From positions 868,001-932,000 of the forward strand of contig CADCSX010000009.1 of assembly GCA_902805475.1 (NCBI GenBank): a stretch of 64,000 nt of DNA, given 5' to 3'. This DNA is from Entonaema liquescens. Lineage: Eukaryota > Ascomycota > Sordariomycetes > Xylariales > Xylariaceae. Made by a program: the position numbers and the translations under genes. The notes beneath the pieces were generated by a model that searched no databases, was not told the origin of the DNA, and saw only the letters and a list, made by a program, of their open reading frames with translations. Shown one piece after another: positions 46,146-57,675 of the stretch (its first letter is position 1; each line of letters starts with the position of its first letter).

Positions 46146-47982
46146 ATGCTGGGACTAGAGAATTCCGTGATTGGGAGCTTCATAGCCCATTTTTGGCTAC
46201 CCCTAATCGTATCAGCAGTTCTCATATGGCTGGTTAGGAATCGGTACCACAATGGCTTGAACAAGTACCCGGGCCCCCTTCTGGCTTCTCTGACAGACTT
46301 GTGGCGATTTTGGGATGTTTATGGCCAACGACCTGACATAACACATCGAAAGTTGCATGCGAAGTATGGCGATGTAGTACGTCTAGGACCTAATTCGCTG
46401 TCGTTCGCAGATCCGAAGGCGCTCAAGACAATATATGGTCTTAATAAGGGATTTGTCAAGGTACGGGCTCCTTAACCAACTTCCGGTGGGAGACATTGGT
46501 TTTGACGCTTCCTATTAGTCCGATTTCTATGTCGTCCAGCAGTCAGTGGTCAAGGGAAATTCCCTAGCCTCGCTGTTTAGCACGACGGATAACAACTTCC
46601 ACGCCCAATTTAGACGATGCGTCAATTCAGCCTTTGCTATGTCCGCCTTGGTGCAGTACGAGCCTTTTGTTGACAATACGACCAAGTTATTCCTTAAGCA
46701 AACGGAGAGCCTCTTTGCTGGTAACCCAGAAGGATGTGACTTCACGCGCTGGTTACAGTTCTACGCCTTTGACGTAATTGGTGAGATTACTTACAGCAAG
46801 CGCCACGGATTCGTTGAGAAAAATGAGGACATAGATGGTATAGTCGATTACCTGGGGAGTTTGTTCCTCTATGTTGCGCCGGTATGCTTGATCTCAACAT
46901 GAGACGCTGTATAAATGATACTAACACTTGTTTAGATTGGCCAGATCCCATGGCTGGACCGTGTCTTCCTCAAAAACCCCATTTACCTCAAACTCTCTCA
47001 ATGGGGTTTCATTGATGCCACTTTCCCCGTTGCTCGATTCGCCCGCGCTCGTATGGCCGAGCGTCTTGGACCTAACCTTTCAGGCGATCCTTCTAAACCT
47101 CTTCTTCCGGTTTCCACCGAGGGTAAAGCTGAACCTAAGTCACCCGACCTGCTATCTAAGTTCCTTGCCGCACACGATGCCCGACCGGAATTCATGAACG
47201 ACACCCTGGTACAGACTATGGCTGTGTCTATGGCATTCGCTGGCTCCGAAACTACAGCTATCTCTCTAGCTAGTGTTTTCTACTATCTGCTACGAAACCC
47301 ACCTGCGCTCTCGAAACTACGAAAGGAGCTTGACGACGCGGCTTTATCTGGTGTTTTCAGTGATTACGAAACAGGTCTCGTGACATGGACCGAGAGCCAG
47401 AAGCTACCGTATCTGGATGCCTGCATTAAGGAGGCATTCCGGTTACATCCAGCAGCTGGCCTGCCGCTCGAGCGTATAGTTCCTGAGCCTGGCGTTGAGA
47501 TCGCAGGCCATTACGTTAAGGGCGGCACTATCGTTGGTTGCTCGGCGTGGATCATACATCGTCGCCCGGAGATCTGGGGTGAGGATGTCGACACATTCCG
47601 ACCGGAACGATGGCTAGTAGACGAGAAACTCACAGGTACCAAGAAAGAAGAGCAGGAACGACGCACCCGTGAGATGAATGGCATGATGTTCCAATTCGGC
47701 ATGGGTGCCCGCACGTGTATCGGAAAAAACATTAGCTTATTGGAGATTTACAAGGTTGTTCCTAGCTTGCTCCGGCGGTTCGATGTAAGTCCTTGCCTCT
47801 ATATCCTCCGATCTAATTGGTAGGCGAACTCAATGCTGATACATCTCCAGATCCGATTCAAAGACCCCAATCAGGAATGGAAGCTCGTGAATGCGTGGTT
47901 CGTCAAGCAGCAGAATTTTGACGCCATGTTCGAAGTGCGGGATCTGGTGAAACCCTTAAATGAGAAAATTGCCTCGTCGTAG
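46146..47982 (+). CDS. Cytochrome P450 monooxygenase (pisatin-demethylase-like group)
   Basis: ER-anchored haem-thiolate oxygenase. Exons 46146-46460, 46519-46881, 46936-47784, 47851-47982: 552 aa. N-terminal membrane anchor (FWLPLIVSAVLIWLV), proline hinge (NKYPGPLLASL), I helix AFAGSETTAISLASV with the acid/alcohol pair replaced by E-T-T, K helix KEAFRLHP (ExxR), PERF-type FRPERWL, haem loop FQFGMGARTCIGKNISLLE. The pattern and early YGDVVRLGPNSLSFADPKALKTIYG fit fungal P450s that demethylate or hydroxylate plant or self-made metabolites. No other biosynthetic gene adjoins, so a stand-alone detoxification role is as likely as a pathway role. Confidence 0.93.
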
Positions 47983-49190
47983 GCGAATTGGAGTAGCGGC
48001 TCGAGCCCAGAGGGACATAATGAATGCTTTGTATATACTTCTCGTATTTATGTCCGCCAATGAAAGTAATAGATTTGCTTACTCTCTCGATATACCTAGA
48101 ATGGAGCTGATTCAACGCTGGAGATCAGAGATTCCCGCTTATAGAACGCTTTTAACGTATGAAATAGTCTTACTGTATAAAGTGGTTCCAATATTTTGAA
48201 TACCATTTATTGTATGTACAATCGCTTTGTCGTGTGGAATTGTTCTGTCAAATGGAACTATTTTGATGCGTGGATCGTTGTTAACATGTGGAATGGGTTT
48301 GTACCTAATTATAAGTACGTGTTGTAAAAAAGGGGGTATCGTCCATTTCAACTACTAGATAAGCCTACTACAATATCCACGTAACGTAATCCTCAGAGAA
48401 GGGCAAAGCAGCGTTTAATCAATCGAAAATGGGGAGGGGTGGAAAACGTTTTCCTTCGGCATTACCTTAGCACACACGTACGTAGTTAGGAGGTTTCTCG
48501 CACAACTTTCCTATTTCTTCTCATACATCCATCCATCCATCCATGCCATGCCATGCTCTCATCCCGTGTCATCCCATCCCGGGCGCGACGACTGGTAAGG
48601 GAAGAAGAAAATAATAGTAATAAAAAGTCGCGCCCCTCCCTTCCCCCCCTAAGGTATCTGTATCAGGACCTTTTCCTCCCAAGAAAATACGTCATTACAA
48701 AGCGTTTCAGTGTCCGAATGATAAAATGCAAATTCCCGATAACGGCGTGCGTTAATTGGGGTGGGCCCGTCTGCTGTGGCGGTGAGCGAGAAGATTGGAT
48801 TGGTGTATCCCAACGTAGGTTGGCGTTGAAAGTCGTGGCCAACATGAAGTCATCAGAGGGCGAGTCATTATCAAGAGTATGGGATGAACAGAGCAACAAC
48901 TGTGGTATCAAGAAGTTCCTTCTCGTCACAGCTGACTGTCGTTCAGTTCCAACTTATGATTTCTGAGGAATATCCGTCATGGACTTGAGCATGCTGCGCC
49001 ATATATTATTAGCCCGCTGATCGAACTGACACCTTCACAATCGTCGTATAATTCAACAAGAAAAGAAAATGAAATTAGACATTAGACATTAGATCTACAT
49101 ACCGTAGATTCCGGTCCCCCATTTCATCACTCATAGACTTCAGACCCTTGATGGATAAATTAACTTGCGCTAGCTGTTATTAAACATGAG
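47983..49190. other. Intergenic with simple repeats
   Basis: (CATC)n followed by CATGC repeats at 48526-48556. The 137-codon frame 48553-48966 starts inside that repeat and has no family-like sequence; not called. Confidence 0.5.
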
Positions 49191-52100
49191 TCAGCCACGA
49201 TTCTTCATGATGGCTTGGAAAAAATTTGTATAAGTAAACGCAGATGCAGGTGCAGATGCAGACGTAGACGGAGATGTAGATGCAAGTGGAGATGTTGCGA
49301 CTGGCAAACAGGGGTTTGTATAAGGGGTACTGCGCACCGCACTCATCGCAGCCGATGAATGGTCAGGCTCCTCACCTGCAGCTGCGGGAGCCTCCGAGTC
49401 GGTAGTACCTTCGTTATCTTTATTCGTGTCAGCTTCATTATCGCCCGCGAATCTACTTGCTGACAGACCCTTCTTTACTGGCGTTTGTGCCGCCGCCTTA
49501 GCCTGGTGTTCAGGTCAGCATAATGTATTATAGATTACTACTAACAGAGTTTGTTCGGGCTTCATACCAGTGCCTCGGCAATTTCCGCGTCCTTAACCTT
49601 TATCTGAGCTTCCATCTCTGCAAATCTCGACTTGATATCGGCTGCTTCCTTCTCAACAGCCGCCCTCTTCTTCTGCTCTTCCTCCGCGATAGTAGATAGG
49701 TTTTCGTACATATCCTTGTAGTCGGCTTCCTGGTTCTTCAGTTTGGCCTCGGCATCGTTCTTGTGCGCCTCTAGATCCTTTTGCGCGATGAGAGCGTCCT
49801 GCTTCGCCGCCTCTAACTGCTCTTTCAAGGATTCAAACTCTGACTTCGTCGCGTCATGATCCTTCTGTAGTGATTCGAAATCACCCGCGGACTTTGCGGA
49901 AACCTCCTTAACAGCGGCCAATTCTTGAGCGTGAGATTGCTTGAGCTCCTCAAGCTCTGCCTTCAATGCGTCCACAGCAGAAGTATCCGGCCTCTGGTTC
50001 TTCAAAGCGTCAAGCTCAGCCATGAGTTCGACGTTGTTCATCTTAGCCTCTGCAAGCTGTTGGTGCAGATATTCGTATTCTTCTTGGATCTTAGCCAGTT
50101 CAACGTTCTTAGTTTTGGTCTCTGCCAATTCAGCTTCTAGAGTTGTGGATTGCTCTTGGGCCTTAGCCAAGGCTTCCTTCGCTGCAATTAGTGCCGCCTC
50201 GTGCTCAGTGGCAGCATCCAGATGCTTGGTCGCGTCGGATGCGGCAGCGGAGAGCTTAGTCTCGTGTTCCTGCTTCAACTCTTCGATCAACTGGGCATGC
50301 TTCGCTTCAAGGGCTTCAATAGCCTCCTTGTGGGAGCCAGATGCGTTGTTCTTCGCAGCTTCTACAGCCTCAGATTGCATTGTTATCAACTTCTCAATCT
50401 CGGCAGAGTGGGCTTCCTCGGTTTCTTTCTTAAAAGCCTCGAGAGCAGTAGCGTGACTAGCCTTGGCCTTTTCTAATTCGGCTTGCGAATCTTCAACTGC
50501 CGTCTTCAGAGCTTCTAATTGAGTCACATAGGCACTTCCATCGGCATCCTTCGTAGCTAGCTCTTGAGCATAGTTAGCTTTTGCCTTGTCAAGTTCGGCA
50601 TGGGCGTCTTCAAGGGCCGCCTTTAACGCTTCTAACTGGGCACCATGGGCGCTGCTGTCAGCCTCCTTCTCAGCAAGTTCCTGTGCGTGGCTGGCCTTGG
50701 TCTTCTCCAGCTCAGCTTGCGCTTCCTCGACAGCGGTCTTCAAAGCTTCTAGTTGCGCCGCATGGGCGCTACCATCAGCGTCCTTAGTAGAAAGTTCCTG
50801 AGCATGAGCAGCCTTCAGCTCAGCAATCGCCGCTTCTAAGTCCTGCTTTTGGGCATTGAGAGCTTCAAGATGGACGGCTTTAAGAGCCTCTAACTCCTTT
50901 GCGAGTAGCTTCGCTTTCGGCCTTTAGGATTTCGATTTCTTTTGCGTGACTGGCCTTGAGGGACTCTAATTCGGCTAATTGCGCTTCCGAGGCACCGCTC
51001 TTGATGCCTTCCAAATCCATTGCATGACTAGCTTGTAACGCATCAAGTGCCTTTTGGTGCTCCTCTTCCTTGGCGGTAAGGGCCACAACGGCAGCCGCGT
51101 GTTCAGCCTTTGCAGCCTCCAATGCTTCCGTGTGGCTCCGGACAGCCGTCGAATGCGTACCGTTGAGCTCGTCAAATTTGGTCTTTAGTTCGTTATGTTC
51201 TTCCTCGAGGACGTGGAACTTGCGCTTGAAGAAAGCATCACCCTTGAGGCTCTCAATCTCGGTCTCGTAATCCTGGGATACTTGCTTGAGTTGGGCCTCA
51301 TGTGTCTCTTCTGAGACTTTATGTTCCTGCTTCAACTTTTCATACTTTTCCTCAGCTTCCTTAATCTGAGTAGTTAGATCTGCACCAGATGATGCATCCG
51401 CCTTGGCCTGGCTTAACTCTACTTGTAAGCTAGCAATCTCTTCCTTGACCTTGGTTAGCTCCTCCTTTGCAGCATCTGCGACAGCGAGAGACTCCTCAAG
51501 CTTCGCCTTGACTTCCTGTAGCTCTGCCTGCGAAGCAGCTAATGCAGCTTTGTCTTGCTCAGCAGCAGCCTTCAGTTCTGCGAGTTCATTCTCGAGTGCC
51601 GAAATCTTAGAGGCACTCTCAGCGCCTACGCTGTCAGTTGAAGACGTTAACTCATCAATCTTCTTCTGCAACGCTTCGTTGGCGGCCTTCAGCTCTTCCA
51701 ACGCCTTCTCATGCTCGCCGGACGAGGCCTTGCTCTGATCCAGCTCGGCTGCATGCGAAGTCTTCAGGGCTTCAACAACAGCTTGATGTTGTTCGTCTAA
51801 CGATTTCCGAAGACTTTCCAATTCAGCGGCATGTTCCTCGGTTGCCTTAGCGCCAGCATCCTTGTCAAGTTGGAGGGACTCAAGTTTGCTTTGCAGGCTG
51901 TTGATTTCGGTGTCCTTGGTCTCCTGGGAGCTAGCCAATTCGGCCAGCTTTGTCCTGTGGGCTTCAAGCTGCTCCTCAGCAGCCTTGAGCTTCTCGACAG
52001 CCTCCGTGATCTGGGCGTTTAAGGTCTCCTTCTCCGAAACATGGGCCGACTTCAAGGTTTCTAAGAGTTCTTCGTGTCCCTGGCGCACGGCATCTTCAGC

Positions 52101-52973
52101 GCCTTGGACGCCATTTGCTTCAGTCTTGATCTTTTCTTCAAGCTCGGTGACCTTAGCCTGAGAAGAAACAACCTGTTCCTTCAATGACTCTACTTCCGTC
52201 TCCTTCTCAGCAAGCTTCGCCTTCAAGTCTTCGATATCCTTAGCTGCTGCCGCAGAAACCGGCGACGCAATAGATGGGCGAGGTGCATGTCTCGCGGCTC
52301 CTGTAGAAGAAATTGGAGAACCTGTAACACTGGACAACCGCTTCCTTGCGTCGGCTACAGCACCAGGAGCTCCAGGTCTGGTAGCCGTCGATGTCCGTGC
52401 TGACAGAGAACTCCCGGTGCCGGCTGTAGATGGCGTGGGCTTTGCAAGGGCTCCTGTTCTTGAGGCTACGGTGCTAGCAGCCGAAGAGGGCTTCCTTGCG
52501 GCGGCGGTAGTGGTAGAAATGCCCGATCTGACGCTTGATTTTCCGGGAGACGACGTCACACTTGGCACCGTCGAGGTTCGACGCGCCGCGGAGGTCATGG
52601 TAGATCTCTTTCTCTCATCCTCCGAGACAGACGGCTGAGGCTTATGGGTTGCAGTAGTGCTTACTGACGGCTTCTTGACGGCAGTTCCAACAGGTGGGCG
52701 GGTCGGAGGTTTTGTCAGACCGCCACTTGCACGAGCTGTTGAAGTAGTAGTGGTCTTCGGAGCAGTGCTGGTTGCTGTTCCCGGACGACGAACGCCAGAA
52801 GTACCAGCAGCTGGTCGCTTTAAGGCTGTGCCTTCGCTTTTAGATCCATTGCTAGACTTAACCGAAGATTTGGGCGACTCAGTAGCGCCTGTACCAGCGG
52901 TACCGGCAGTCTCCTCGCCTGACAGAGCCGACTCATCGTGCTGAACGACCTCGAATCCTTCGGCGTCAGACAT
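49191..52973 (-). CDS. Large coiled-coil protein with Ser/Thr-rich N-terminus, apparent 1-bp frameshift
   Basis: Start ATG 52973 (MSDAEGFEVVQHDE). Residues about 25-240 are Ser/Thr/Ala/Pro-rich and basic, a disordered segment; from about 245 to 1130 the protein is almost continuous heptad-type coiled coil (e.g. IEDLKAKLAEKETEVESLKEQ). Exon 1 52973-49568, intron 49567-49503, exon 2 49502-49191 with an Ala/Pro/Ser/Thr-rich tail. The first frame runs into a stop at 50880; a second frame carries the coil on (KELEALKAVHLEALNA) to 49568. Removing one base of the TTT at 50915-50917 joins them as about 1238 aa. Three about 43-residue tandem repeats follow. Probably structural or scaffolding; such proteins are often annotated 'M protein repeat' in fungi. 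Confidence 0.8.
50440..50835 (-). repeat. About 129-bp tandem repeats in the coiled-coil gene
   Basis: Three protein-level repeats of about 43 residues, each reading approximately AQLEALKTAVEEAQAELEK then KASHAQELA and KEADSSAHG, with variations (DADGSAYV, DADGSAHA). Approximate limits. They imply recent internal duplication. Confidence 0.75.
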
Positions 52974-54827
52974 GATTTCGGTCTTTACGGGGAATAGAGA
53001 GCAGTCTATTATCGGATACACGTAATCGATCGCTTGTTAAACGTCTCTAGGTCGGAAAAATCAAGAGCGCTACTAATACAAGTTTCTATAAGCCTAGAGT
53101 GTTAACAATTCAAGTTGTCCAAACACAATCCGTTGGCTACAGAGATATGAGCGAGCGAGGATTGGGATGCGAAGAAGCTTTAGAATCGCATTGATCAAAA
53201 GGAATCAATTAAGACTGCGAACAGCTATAATTCGCAGTGTCGACACGTCACAAAAGGGGGGGTTCGAGCGTTGATGGTGGGTTGAATCGGTGATTGACTG
53301 ACCTGTCGTCTGACGAACTCCTATTTTTTTTCCCTTGCTCGTCTTGATATCGAATTAGCGCCCGTGGGATATTAGCCAGCAAGGTATAATACAACCAAGT
53401 ATTGTACTTGTGACTGGTGTAAGTGGTGGCGATAAAGATTCAGAAATCAGGCAGAAGAAATAATGACCAAGAAAAGAACGCGTATCTTCTTTCGCGACGT
53501 GAATGGGTTTTTTTCTCGCTCCTTCGCGACAACCCTTTTGCAGAAAGATACGAAAGTGTCAAATGGGGGGGGTGGGAAAAGGTAAAAAAGAGATGGCTTC
53601 TCCAAGATTCTGCTCCAACGGCTACCGCTACAAAGCAACCGACTCCCTCACTGGCTTAGAGCCCGTCTAACCACTGGACCTAAACCTCGATAGGCAATCA
53701 TCGCTGGAGGGGATCACTTAATCACAGGGGTCCAGACAGGGGCTTTACAGGGGTCCTAGCGGGTCGATTGTCATTGAGCAATAAGAGACCTCAGCTCACT
53801 CGCAGCTATTTGGTCCGTGCACTTTGCCGACTAACCCACCTGCCAGCCCACCTACCAATTCAACTAATAGCGAGCACTAATGAAACCAGAAGGCTGGTAC
53901 CTCTTAGCCGGCATTTAAATACCTCCCCTATCGAAGAACTAAAGAACTAAAGAGCTAAATAGAGCTTTAATTTACCTCTTACGATGAAAGAAAATTACAA
54001 AGTAAGCAAACTTGACGGACACTTCGGCATCACTTACTGTCTAACACAACCAATACCTCCTCTTCTATTCCGTTTCATTACGATGTTGCTTCTGCAACGT
54101 CGTCTCGGGTTCGGCTACGTAATTGATAAGAGAAAGACAATCCAATAATAAACATGTGACATGGATTGGGTTCTGCCCGCCTCGTTTCAGTGGATCTACC
54201 GATTACCTGCATGTACATACATGAGGTAGGTACATATGCCCGCCTTAGCGAGAAAGTCAATTCCAGTTTACGGCCTGCTAATGAGAGAAGGAGCACTGAG
54301 CACTGAATACCTGGAATACCTGATGAATCACAGCTAATCTAACCGCTGGGCCTCAACTGGTTCTACCTGCAGGCACCGCTTGGCCAAGCTACAGGTTAAG
54401 GCCGGGAATTGGCCAACTAATGCGGTCGCCCCCCCGTTGATGACCCGAACACATGCAGACCGCATATGCGCAATCTAATAACTGGGTATGGCTGGGTATG
54501 CTTACTTCTCATTTGTCATAAATAGCTGGACGACTCCCTACTCGCGAGCCTAGAAACCTAGAAAACCTGACTTGGAATATTCCCAAGAACTGTAGACATA
54601 CTTATCCGAGGGCCAATCAAATCAATCTAGCTCTCTAATACGCGGATAACCAGACCGGAGGGGATTGGCAATGAGACCATCATCCGACTCAATCGCATTA
54701 ACAGTGCGCTACATTTGTAAACTTGAAGTATTATAGCCTTGAATTTTGAAACCTGATATTCTTAAAGTTAAGAGCCAAATATGGCATATGGGTATAGTAA
54801 CTTTCATCCCTAAAACAAACCACCAGC
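52974..54827. other. 1.85-kb intergenic region, no gene seen
   Basis: Upstream of the coiled-coil gene. G-runs at 53255-53262 and 53565-53573. The frames at 53423-53659 and 54078-54296 have no family-like sequence. Confidence 0.5.
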
Positions 54828-57131
54828 TTAATGACCCCATGTACGCCTGTAGTTCTGCATGATCTCCTGAATATGCGCATCTCTATCTGCTACCGCTTGT
54901 TCTGGACGTACGGTTACTAACATCTGGCCCAAGAGCTCTTCTGCCATTGCCTCGGTCTCCTCGAGGGTTCTATTAAGTTCCCATCGGACATCATCCAAAT
55001 CTAACAGGTTAGGATACGACTCCTGTATCTTCTTGAAGAGGAATATTTTCTCTTCGGCAGACCAATCATTGGCATTTTGAGAGAGTCGAGGCTGTGGCAG
55101 CTCCTGGGCTGATGATTCTCGCGTAGGCCCTAATGATATTCGTGATTGTGACAACGGTACATGCACTCCTCTGAGGGACAATAGCGACCTCTGTTGTCGT
55201 TCCCGGATAGACATCATCATCAATTCTTCCTCTTCCTTCTGCTGGGCTTTAATATCTTCCTGTCGTTTCAATCGCTCTTGGCGAGCATGTTGTTCCAGGT
55301 CCCGACTCTCGAGGACATCTGGGCTGACCTTAACGAGCTGCTTTAATTCAAGTAAGATTTCTTCAAGTTCCTCTCGTTTCTGTCGCTTTATACGTCGGTT
55401 TTTTCTTCGGCGTTCGGCTCTTTCATCTTCTTCCTCTTCTCCGTCGGCATCAGGTGGTTGTTGTCTCTGCGCTCTAAGCAACGGGCGATATAACAGTCCA
55501 ATCCAACCAAGCATCCTCATAAGTAACTCAATAGTCGAAATTGTGAATGATGCGCGAGGCCCATACCTACCACCTCCTAACCACCACGCAGATGCCAGAA
55601 CATGAAACAGCATAGGAATGGCGAGCGAGGCAACGTCCTTAGGCATTTGGTCGTAAATTTCAAAATCTCTATCTTGTTGTGACCGGCTTAGCCGTGCCTT
55701 TGGAGCCTTCATTCTCCGAATATGACGGATAATAATCTTGATCTTTGAGAAATAATAACCAAAGAGATCAGCATGCTCGTCGAAAAACCTATTCTGCTCT
55801 ATAAGTCGAGGAGCTTTGGGAGTTGCTACGAGTAACCTCTCCAATCTCGTTAAAAACCTAAGTAGGGTTCGAACAGGACCAGGCTGCATATAATCGAACC
55901 GAAATGGTCGCTCATGCCAACCCCGCCCCTTGCCAGACCAAGATTCGTGGCCCATGAGCCGAAGCGCCTTTTTCAGGTCTATAGAATCCAGGTGAATAGT
56001 AATATCGTCATCTTCTTGAGGAGGTTGAAAGATCTCACTACCTCTGTAGCCTGTAGGATATCGAGCTCGAAATTTCGCTACGTCTTGAGCAAAACCGTCT
56101 TCCGAGAAATCGAAGTCCGAGAGGTCTTCGTCATCCGAGAGCCCATTAATATGCTCTGAAGCAATACCCACTTCATCACCCTCCCATATGTCTTGTGCAC
56201 TAACTTCCGGGTCCAGCTGCCCTGGTTCTAGTGAACTCTTTTGTTCTCCTTCTAATGTAGGGCGGGGATGCCTAGAAGTTTGGGCTTGTCCTCTTTGAGA
56301 AGGCTGAGCAGACCCCGAACCATGCTGTGGTATACGAACCTCGATACGCCTCGCACGTAGGGGCAGTCCTCCTGAAGCATTGGAAATTTCCGCCCGGCCA
56401 GATGGTGGTTGTTGATCTGGCGATGTGGGTACATCCCATATATCATCTTGGCTCTGAGCTTCACCTGGGCCATGATGAATGTTACTATCATTTGGAGCGG
56501 TATCCGGCTCATGCCTTTTATCATGGTCGGTGGCGGATGCAGGCTGAGATTTACCGTGTTCAGATACACCTGTTGGATCATGGTCCACGAGTCCTGGCGA
56601 ACCTAAGTTCTCGTCATGATTGGATTGAACCACCTCATTTTCTTGCGAACCAGTGTTTTCATTATTCAGTTGACTATTAACTAACACTGAAAGTCGCTGG
56701 TGCTTTCCATGTTCTTTCTTTTTGAACGCGGCATTGATATTGCTTACCAACCCGGGAGGCACAGCATCTTCAGGGCTCCGACTTCTGCTTGCTTTTGGAG
56801 CAGTTCCTGTTACGCCTGGCTGTCGAGACAAGGTTGACGCCGGCGTTGGATATAAGTGTGCGTCTTTAGAACTAGTTAAATGCTTGGTTTTCCGTCTTTT
56901 AGACGGGCTAAGCGGTATAGATAGGTCATCATCAAACTGTCGACTCCGGTCCCGACGATGATCTAGCGACCGTATATTTGGGTGCATTGAACGACTAGGT
57001 GATATAACATAGGGGATTTCATCCTCGTCGCTGTCGATATTTTCGGGACTAGGACTATGTTCCTGTATTCGCTCTCCGTCTAGAATGTGAGCTTTGACTG
57101 GAACCCGCGCTCCACTCCGGGTCTCCACCAT
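54828..57131 (-). CDS. Conserved-looking nuclear protein, 767 aa, with SANT-like C-terminal region
   Basis: Single exon, ATG 57131. The N-terminal half is low-complexity and polar with putative nuclear signals (SPSKRRKTK) and SP motifs. An acidic block (SDDEDLSDFDFSEDGF) precedes a folded-looking part (residues about 350-560: DVAKFRARYPTGYRG, IHLDSIDLKKALRLMGHESW, PVRTLLRFLTRLERLL, MLFHVLASAWWLGGGRYGPRA). A long charged helix follows (ERRRKNRRIKRQKREELEEILLELKQLV), and the C-terminus has WSAEEKIFLFKKIQESYP, which resembles the start of a SANT/Myb repeat. I do not recognise the family. The layout suggests a chromatin or transcription-apparatus protein, but that is inference. Confidence 0.75.
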   Translation of the reverse strand: MVETRSGARVPVKAHILDGERIQEHSPSPENIDSDEDEIPYVISPSRSMHPNIRSLDHRRDRSRQFDDDLSIPLSPSKRRKTKHLTSSKDAHLYPTPASTLSRQPGVTGTAPKASRSRSPEDAVPPGLVSNINAAFKKKEHGKHQRLSVLVNSQLNNENTGSQENEVVQSNHDENLGSPGLVDHDPTGVSEHGKSQPASATDHDKRHEPDTAPNDSNIHHGPGEAQSQDDIWDVPTSPDQQPPSGRAEISNASGGLPLRARRIEVRIPQHGSGSAQPSQRGQAQTSRHPRPTLEGEQKSSLEPGQLDPEVSAQDIWEGDEVGIASEHINGLSDDEDLSDFDFSEDGFAQDVAKFRARYPTGYRGSEIFQPPQEDDDITIHLDSIDLKKALRLMGHESWSGKGRGWHERPFRFDYMQPGPVRTLLRFLTRLERLLVATPKAPRLIEQNRFFDEHADLFGYYFSKIKIIIRHIRRMKAPKARLSRSQQDRDFEIYDQMPKDVASLAIPMLFHVLASAWWLGGGRYGPRASFTISTIELLMRMLGWIGLLYRPLLRAQRQQPPDADGEEEEDERAERRRKNRRIKRQKREELEEILLELKQLVKVSPDVLESRDLEQHARQERLKRQEDIKAQQKEEEELMMMSIRERQQRSLLSLRGVHVPLSQSRISLGPTRESSAQELPQPRLSQNANDWSAEEKIFLFKKIQESYPNLLDLDDVRWELNRTLEETEAMAEELLGQMLVTVRPEQAVADRDAHIQEIMQNYRRTWGH

Positions 57132-57675
57132 ATTTCCGGCCTCGAATAGAACAGATACGACAAAAAATCAGCCGAGGCGCGTAACAGTAGATTAATGAGA
57201 GAAAAAAGTGTGTGGATTAAGCCCCGTTTATCCAATGTTGGAAGTAGTTTTGAATAAGGCTTCGCTAGAGGAAACGAGCAGTACATAGTAAATTACGTGA
57301 GGCTCTCACGAGAAACAATTACGACGCGTTAATGATCCCAGTCCTGACCTTCAAAATAACCACACGGCTTGCCTGCCGGTCAATAATGAAAGCGGGTTGT
57401 GGGGCTTCGCGTAGTGAAAAAAGACCCAAGGTAATTTAAGGCCCGTGCGACAGCTTTACAAACGGGCAGCAATGGAAGCACAGAGTAGAGTACATACATA
57501 ATACCTAGGTACCTAACGTAACATAGTGGGGGCGGGGCATGTGTTTAACCTGGGAAGCTGTGACGCAGCTAAGAAATGCCATGTGCTAAATACACTTCCA
57601 GGTTATCAACTCAATACAAACGATAAGCTGAGTGTTTAATATAATCATCTTCCACCTCATATTACTCCTGTTGAT
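57132..57675. other. Divergent intergenic region
   Basis: 544 bp between the starts of the 767-aa protein gene (-) and PTPA (+). ACCTAGGTACCTAACG at 57502-57517 is one of the dispersed palindromic words. No other feature. Confidence 0.5.

Noticed and set aside
48553..48966. 137-codon plus-strand frame
   Set aside because: Starts inside a CATC/CATGC simple repeat, has no family-like sequence and no supporting context.
49925..52944. Long plus-strand frames opposite the coiled-coil gene (e.g. 49941-50456, 51403-51738)
   Set aside because: Ser/Ala-rich mirror frames caused by biased codons (CTC/GCC/AAG) of the real gene on the other strand; no splice logic or family match.
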